From NCBI GenBank assembly GCA_964511405.1, contig CAZEFK010000110.1, forward strand, positions 1-24,828: DNA of 24,828 nucleotides. Direction: 5' to 3'. Positions within the stretch are counted from its first letter, which is position 1, and each line of letters begins with the position of its first letter. A model generated the notes under the pieces. The model was not told the DNA's origin and did not search any database. It saw nothing but the letters and a program-made list of their open reading frames with translations. Positions 20,757 through 24,828 of this stretch are shown here, piece after piece. The position numbers were made by a program, and so were the translations under genes. The stretch is from CAZEFK01 sp964511405. GTDB taxonomy: Bacteria > Pseudomonadota > Alphaproteobacteria > Elsterales > Elsteraceae.

Positions 20757-22334
20757 ATGAGACGGGCACTGACCGCGGCGGCGCTGGCCGTCGGCCTCCT
20801 GGCGGCCAGCCAGGCGCACGCCTTCGAGAAGGAGGGCGACCGCAAGATCCTGGTGTTCTCCGGCGGCCAGCCGGTGCCGGTGCTGGATCCCCATGTGCGC
20901 TACGACTGGTCGACGCGCATGGTCCAGCAGGCGGTCTATGACGCCCTGGCCAAATATGTCGGCAATCCGGCCGAGATCAAGCCATGGCTGGCCGAATCCT
21001 GGGAGGTCAGCCCCGACGCCACCGAGTGGACCTTCCACCTGGTGCACAACGCCAAGTTCCACAATGGCGACCCGGTCGATGCCGAGGCCGTGAAGTTCAG
21101 CTACACGCGCGGGCTGATGCTGAACAAGGGCGTCGCCTGGATGCTCAAGGACTTCCTGAACCCGGACGGGATCACGGTGGTCGATCCCTATACGGTCAAG
21201 TTCAAGCTCACTCGGCCCTACGCCGCGTTCCTGGCGTTCGTGCCCATGTGGTATATCGTCGATCCCAAGGAAGTGCTGGCCCACCAGGAAGGCACCGACC
21301 AGGGCGAGAAGTGGCTGACCGACCACGAGGCCGGCAGCGGCCCGTTCAAGGTCCGGCGCTGGGAGACCAACACCCTCTACGACCTGCAGGCGGTCCCGGA
21401 CTACTGGAAGGGCTGGCCCCAGGGCGACGCCCACCGCCTGGCCGGCGTCATCTTCCGCGTCGTGCGCGAACCGGCGCCGCGGCGGGCGGCGCTGCTGCGC
21501 GGCGAGATCGACTTCGCGACCGAGCTGACGCCCGACGACTACGACCAGCTGGCCAAGACGCCGGGCCTGGTAGTGCCCAACGAGACCGGCATCACGACCT
21601 TCGGCATCAAGATGAACAACCAGGCGGGCCCGACCGCCGACATCAACCTGCGCAAGGCGATCGCCTACGCCTTCGACTATGACGCGCTGCTGCAGGTCTA
21701 TAACGGCAAGGCCAAGCTGGAGACCAGCCCGTTCCCCGACGCGCTCAAGGGCTATGCCCCGGTTGCGGGCATCTATCGCCGCGACCTGGACAAGGCCAAG
21801 GAATATCTGGGCAAGACCCAATGGGCCAAAGGCGGCCTGGAGCTGGACTATGTCTACGTCCAGGGCCTGGACGAGGAGCGGCGGATCGGCCTGATCCTGC
21901 TCAACAGCCTGCAGCCGCTGGGCATCAAGGTGAACGTGACGGCCCAGCCGTGGCCGACCATGGTCGCGCGCGCCCAGAAGATGGAGACGTCGCCGGCGAT
22001 GATGGCGACCTTCACCACCCCGGTCGCCACCGACCCCGACGTGGTCGCCTACCAGTACCACAAGAATTCCTGGGGCCAGTATTTCGGCTCCAGCTACTAC
22101 AACAACCCCGAGGTCGGGGCTCTGATCGAAAAGGGGCGCACCGAGGCCGACTGGGCCAAGCGCGCGCCGATCTACAAGGAGATCCAGGAGAAGATCGCGG
22201 CCGACGCGCCCGAGATCTTCGGCATGATGGCCAACCGCCAGTGGGCCTACCACGACTACGTCAAGGGATTCGTCTATAGTCCGGTGCGTTTGACCGGCGA
22301 GGTCGACCTGTATCCGCTATGGATCGACAAGTAA
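20757..22334 (+). CDS. Family-5 (DppA/OppA-like) ABC substrate-binding protein
   Basis: This 525-aa periplasmic binding protein has a Sec signal (MRRALTAAALAVGLLAASQAHA, cleavage after AHA). It has the family-5 features VQQAVYDALAKYVGN, PWLAESWEVSPDATEWTFHL, AKFHNGDPVDAEAVKFSY, GSGPFKVRRWE, LRKAIAYAFDYDALL and QPWPTMVARAQ. It delivers its ligand to the two permeases encoded next. A GGGGGAGGG site lies a few bases before the ATG; an out-of-frame ATG at 20752 is not used. It is 16 bases after the hydantoinase stop, so the operon probably imports the cyclic amide or peptide-like compound that the enzyme hydrolyses. It lacks a lipobox. Confidence 0.92.
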   Translation: MRRALTAAALAVGLLAASQAHAFEKEGDRKILVFSGGQPVPVLDPHVRYDWSTRMVQQAVYDALAKYVGNPAEIKPWLAESWEVSPDATEWTFHLVHNAKFHNGDPVDAEAVKFSYTRGLMLNKGVAWMLKDFLNPDGITVVDPYTVKFKLTRPYAAFLAFVPMWYIVDPKEVLAHQEGTDQGEKWLTDHEAGSGPFKVRRWETNTLYDLQAVPDYWKGWPQGDAHRLAGVIFRVVREPAPRRAALLRGEIDFATELTPDDYDQLAKTPGLVVPNETGITTFGIKMNNQAGPTADINLRKAIAYAFDYDALLQVYNGKAKLETSPFPDALKGYAPVAGIYRRDLDKAKEYLGKTQWAKGGLELDYVYVQGLDEERRIGLILLNSLQPLGIKVNVTAQPWPTMVARAQKMETSPAMMATFTTPVATDPDVVAYQYHKNSWGQYFGSSYYNNPEVGALIEKGRTEADWAKRAPIYKEIQEKIAADAPEIFGMMANRQWAYHDYVKGFVYSPVRLTGEVDLYPLWIDK

Positions 22335-22367
22335 GGGCGACGGCCGAAGGCGTATAGCGAGGGCCAG

Positions 22368-22559
22368 ATGAGCGAGGGCAACGGCAAGCCGGGTCAAGAC
22401 CACATGGTGGCGATCCTGTCGGACATTCTGCAGGCGATGAATGGGCTGCGCAGCGATGTGCAGGCGCAGGGCCGGGATATCGCGGGCATCCGGTCGGAGC
22501 TTCGGGACTACGCTGCCGCCATGATCGCGTCGCCGATGCCGGACCGGCGCATGATCTGA
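22368..22559 (+). CDS. Small 63-aa ORF between binding protein and permease
   Basis: This short ORF encodes a hydrophilic, helix-rich protein with heptad-like spacing (MVAILSDILQAMNGLRSDVQAQGRDIAGIRSELRDYAAAM, in segments), so a short coiled coil is likely. It has no signal peptide or membrane segment. Its TGA overlaps the ATG of the next permease (TGATG), the same coupling used between the two permeases, which supports real translation. The ribosome binding site is weak (GAGGGCC upstream). I do not recognise the family. It may serve mainly to couple translation into the permease gene, or be a small partner protein of the transporter. Confidence 0.55.
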   Translation: MSEGNGKPGQDHMVAILSDILQAMNGLRSDVQAQGRDIAGIRSELRDYAAAMIASPMPDRRMI

Positions 22560-23566
22560 TGCTCGGCTTCCTCGCCCGCCGGCTGGCGCTGCTCGGCCTG
22601 ATGCTGTTCGGGCTGGTGTGCATCACCTTCGTGATTGCCAATGTGGCGCCGGCCGACCCGGCGGCGTTGGCGGCCGGGCCCGACGCCACCAAGTCGATGA
22701 TCGAGACCATCCGCCACGAATATGGCCTGGACCAGCCGCTATGGCGGCAGTTCCTGGCCTATCTCGGCGACCTGGCGCAGGGCCGGCTCGGCCGCTCGAT
22801 CGTGACCACCCGGCCGGTGCTGGACGAGCTGGCCGACTATGTGCCGGCAACGTTCGAGCTGGTGGCGCTGTCGATGGTGATCGGCATCGCCGCCGGCGTG
22901 CCGCTGGGCGTGCTGGCCGCGGTCAAGCGCGACGGCTGGATCGACCACGCCACGCGCATCTTCGCGGTCTCGGGCATCGCCCTGCCGGCGTTCTGGTTCG
23001 GCATCCTGCTGCAGCTCGTGTTCTCGGTGTGGCTGGGCTGGCTGCCGACCACCGGCCGGCTCGACCTGGTGACCGTGCCGCCCGCGCCGGTCACCCACAT
23101 GCTGCTGGTCGACAGCCTCCTGCGCGGGCAATGGGCGACGTTCGTCCAGGCCCTGTCCTATGCCGTGCTGCCGGCCTTGGTGCTGAGCTTCCCGACGCTG
23201 GCCTCGATCATCCGGGTCAACCGCGCCGAGATGGTCGAAGTGCTGAAGAGCGACTATGTGACGGCGGCGCGCGCCCACGGCCTGCCGCGCCGGCAGCTCC
23301 TGTTCCGCTACGCCCTGCGCAACGCCATGCTGCCGACCCTGTCGATGATCGCTCTGCGCTATGGCTGGACCCTGGGCAGCACGGTGCTGGTCGAGACCGT
23401 GTTCGACTGGCCGGGCATCGGGCTTTATGCGGTATCCTCGGCGATCGCATCAGACTTCAAGCCGGTGATGGGCGTGACCCTGGTGCTCGGACTCAACTTC
23501 ATGGTCGTCAACTTCCTGGTCGAGCTGGCCTATGGCTGGCTCGATCCGCGCCTGCGGACGGCCTGA
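22559..23566 (+). CDS. DppB-type ABC transporter permease
   Basis: This 335-aa inner-membrane permease of the BPD_transp_1 family has about six helices. It opens with FLARRLALLGLMLFGLVCITFVIANVAP, then has an early periplasmic region ending VPATFELVALSMVIGIAAGVPLGV, a central FAVSGIALPAFWFGILLQLVFSVW, and the ATPase-docking loop DYVTAARAHGLPRRQLLFRYALRNAMLPTLSMIAL with VLVETVFDWPGIGLYAVSSAI. These are diagnostic of DppB/OppB-type subunits. It overlaps the small ORF before and the DppC-type gene after by one base each (TGATG), so the group is tightly coupled. Confidence 0.95.
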   Translation: MLGFLARRLALLGLMLFGLVCITFVIANVAPADPAALAAGPDATKSMIETIRHEYGLDQPLWRQFLAYLGDLAQGRLGRSIVTTRPVLDELADYVPATFELVALSMVIGIAAGVPLGVLAAVKRDGWIDHATRIFAVSGIALPAFWFGILLQLVFSVWLGWLPTTGRLDLVTVPPAPVTHMLLVDSLLRGQWATFVQALSYAVLPALVLSFPTLASIIRVNRAEMVEVLKSDYVTAARAHGLPRRQLLFRYALRNAMLPTLSMIALRYGWTLGSTVLVETVFDWPGIGLYAVSSAIASDFKPVMGVTLVLGLNFMVVNFLVELAYGWLDPRLRTA

Positions 23567-24468
23567 TGTCGGCCGCCGATACCGTCGCGCGCCTGCGCCG
23601 CGAGCATGCCACCGAGATCCGCCAGGTGCGCCTGGCCGCCCATCTGTTCGGGCGCAGCGCGGCGTCGCTGCTGGGGCTCGGCCTGGTGCTGCTGTTCCTG
23701 GTGCTCGCCGCGTTCGGGCCCGAGATCGTGCCCTACCCGGGCGATGCGCTGGGCGCCATCGACATGGGCGCGCGGCTGCAGCCGCCGAGCATCGCCCACC
23801 TGTTCGGCACCGACGAGATGGGCAACGACATCTTCACCCGGGTCGTGATCGGCACCCGCACGTCGCTGGCGATCGGCCTGGCGATCACCGGCATCGCCGC
23901 GGCGATCGGGGTGCCGCTCGGGGTCGTGGCGGGGACCGCCGGCCCGGTCCTGCGGGCCGTCATCCTGCGCACCACCGACGTGTTCCTGTCGGTGCCGGCG
24001 CTGGTCCTGGCCTTCGCCATCGTGGCGGCGCTGGGGCCCGGCATCGGCAACACCATCCTGGCGCTGTCGCTGGTCTGGTGGCCGGGCTATGTCCGCCTGA
24101 CCGAGGCCAAGGCGCTGCAGATCAACCAGGAGCTGTTCGTCGAGGCGGCGCGGGCGGTCGGCGCGCGGCGCGGCCGCATCCTGTTCCGCCATGTCCTGCC
24201 CAACTGCCTGTCGCCGCTGATCGTCAAGGCCAGCATGGACATGGGCATGGCGATCCTGTCGGCCGCCAGCCTGGGCTTCGTCGGCCTGGGCGCCAAGCCG
24301 CCGGCGCCGGAATGGGGGTCGATGATCTCGGTCGCCCGCACCTACATGCCGACCTGGTGGTGGTATGCGCTGTTCCCCGGCCTCGCGATCTACCTGACGG
24401 TGCTCGGCTTCAACCTGTTCGGTGACGGCCTGCGCGACGTCCTCGACCCCCAAAGCAATCGCGGATGA
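23566..24468 (+). CDS. DppC-type ABC transporter permease
   Basis: This 300-aa permease is complete, unlike its counterpart at 15544. After a cytoplasmic start it has a first helix (SLLGLGLVLLFLVLAAFG), the HLFGTDEMGNDIFTRVVIGTRTSLAIG region, TTDVFLSVPALVLAFAIVAALG, the docking loop LFVEAARAVGARRGRILFRHVLPNCLSPLIV, and LGFVGLGAKPPAPEWGSMI, all typical of DppC/OppC. The ATG at 23566 overlaps the preceding stop by one base, and its own stop overlaps the ATG of the ATPase gene (ATGA). Confidence 0.95.
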   Translation: MSAADTVARLRREHATEIRQVRLAAHLFGRSAASLLGLGLVLLFLVLAAFGPEIVPYPGDALGAIDMGARLQPPSIAHLFGTDEMGNDIFTRVVIGTRTSLAIGLAITGIAAAIGVPLGVVAGTAGPVLRAVILRTTDVFLSVPALVLAFAIVAALGPGIGNTILALSLVWWPGYVRLTEAKALQINQELFVEAARAVGARRGRILFRHVLPNCLSPLIVKASMDMGMAILSAASLGFVGLGAKPPAPEWGSMISVARTYMPTWWWYALFPGLAIYLTVLGFNLFGDGLRDVLDPQSNRG

Positions 24469-24828
24469 CGCTGCTCGACGTCCATGACCTGCATCTGAGC
24501 TTCCGCGGCTTCGACGGCGAGGCCAAGGTGCTGGACGGCGTCGATCTGGCGCTGGCGCCGGGCGAGACCGTCGGTATCGTCGGCGAGACCGGCTGTGGCA
24601 AGTCGGTGCTGGCCAAGAGCATCATGGGCCTGCTGCCGAGCCCGCCGGCCCGGGTGGCCCGGGGCGGCATCCGCTTCCGCGACACCGAGCTGACCACCCT
24701 GGACCCGGCCGGGCTGGAGGCGCTGCGCGGGCCGGCGATCGCCATGATCTTCCAGGACCCGATGACTTACCTCAACCCGGTGTTCACGATCGGCCAGCAG
24801 ATGGGCGACGTGATCGCCGCCCATCAGC
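24465..24828 (+). CDS. DppD-type ABC ATP-binding protein, cut by the window end
   Basis: The first 121 codons of an ATPase follow the DppC-type permease with an ATGA overlap. The sequence MTLLDVHDLHLSFRGFDG is followed by a Walker A motif GETGCGKSV (40-48) and the Q-loop MIFQDPMTYLNPVFTIGQQ with Gln97, as in DppD/OppD proteins. The signature and Walker B motifs lie beyond the window. It completes the uptake system of the IclR/hydantoinase operon; a DppF-type gene probably follows. Confidence 0.9.
   Translation, partial: MTLLDVHDLHLSFRGFDGEAKVLDGVDLALAPGETVGIVGETGCGKSVLAKSIMGLLPSPPARVARGGIRFRDTELTTLDPAGLEALRGPAIAMIFQDPMTYLNPVFTIGQQMGDVIAAHQ

Noticed and set aside
16766..20845. A 1359-codon open frame on the minus strand opposite the hydantoinase gene
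   Set aside because: The plus strand carries an unmistakable HyuA-HyuB protein. The antisense product is a Gln/His/Arg/Asp/Gly-rich shadow, expected because stop codons are rare in the complementary frame of GC-rich genes.

Overview
The window is about 24.8 kb of GC-rich DNA. Gene content and protein style (GntR/FCD and IclR regulators, many peptide- and taurine-type ABC transporters, SMP-30 lactonase, fused hydantoinase, short-chain dehydrogenases) fit a metabolically versatile, soil-type alphaproteobacterium. The sequence alone does not let me name a genus. A run of Ns at 13234-13246 shows that this is a draft assembly. I see no rRNA, tRNA, CRISPR, insertion sequence or phage gene.

Left part (1-4.9 kb): the window opens inside the C-terminal part of a haloacid-dehalogenase-type HAD protein. 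It runs abruptly, in another frame, into a peptide-type ABC ATPase. Then come a small secreted Trp/Tyr/Arg-rich protein (-), a GFA-family zinc protein and an SDR (+), a DUF2237 protein (-), and a two-gene phosphorelay/c-di-GMP operon (an Hpt protein followed by a REC-GGDEF diguanylate cyclase).

Middle part (5.1-16.0 kb): this looks like one catabolic regulon. A minus-strand operon runs from about 8.9 kb down to 5.1 kb: an FCD-only regulator remnant, two taurine/nitrate-type permeases, an ATPase and an NMT1-type binding protein. It diverges from a plus-strand SMP-30/gluconolactonase gene. A convergent SDR gene (-) then diverges from an intact GntR/FCD regulator (+), which is translationally coupled to an enolase-superfamily dehydratase-like gene. 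These are followed by a peptide-type binding protein (interrupted by the assembly gap), a DppB-type permease and a DppC-type permease that is cut off halfway. Copies of a TTTGATCAAA palindrome lie at both divergent control regions and overlap predicted promoter elements. I infer a GntR-controlled route in which a sugar or sugar-like compound is oxidised (SDR), the lactone opened (SMP-30) and the acid dehydrated (enolase-superfamily enzyme), with uptake by one or both ABC systems.

Right part (16.04-24.8 kb): an IclR regulator with a large inverted-repeat operator overlapping its start codon is followed in the same direction by a fused HyuA-HyuB hydantoinase/5-oxoprolinase-like protein, a family-5 binding protein, a 63-residue ORF, DppB- and DppC-type permeases and the start of a DppD-type ATPase cut by the window end. 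This is a self-contained uptake and ATP-dependent ring-opening operon for a cyclic amide (hydantoin- or oxoproline-like) compound; the exact substrate cannot be read from the sequence.
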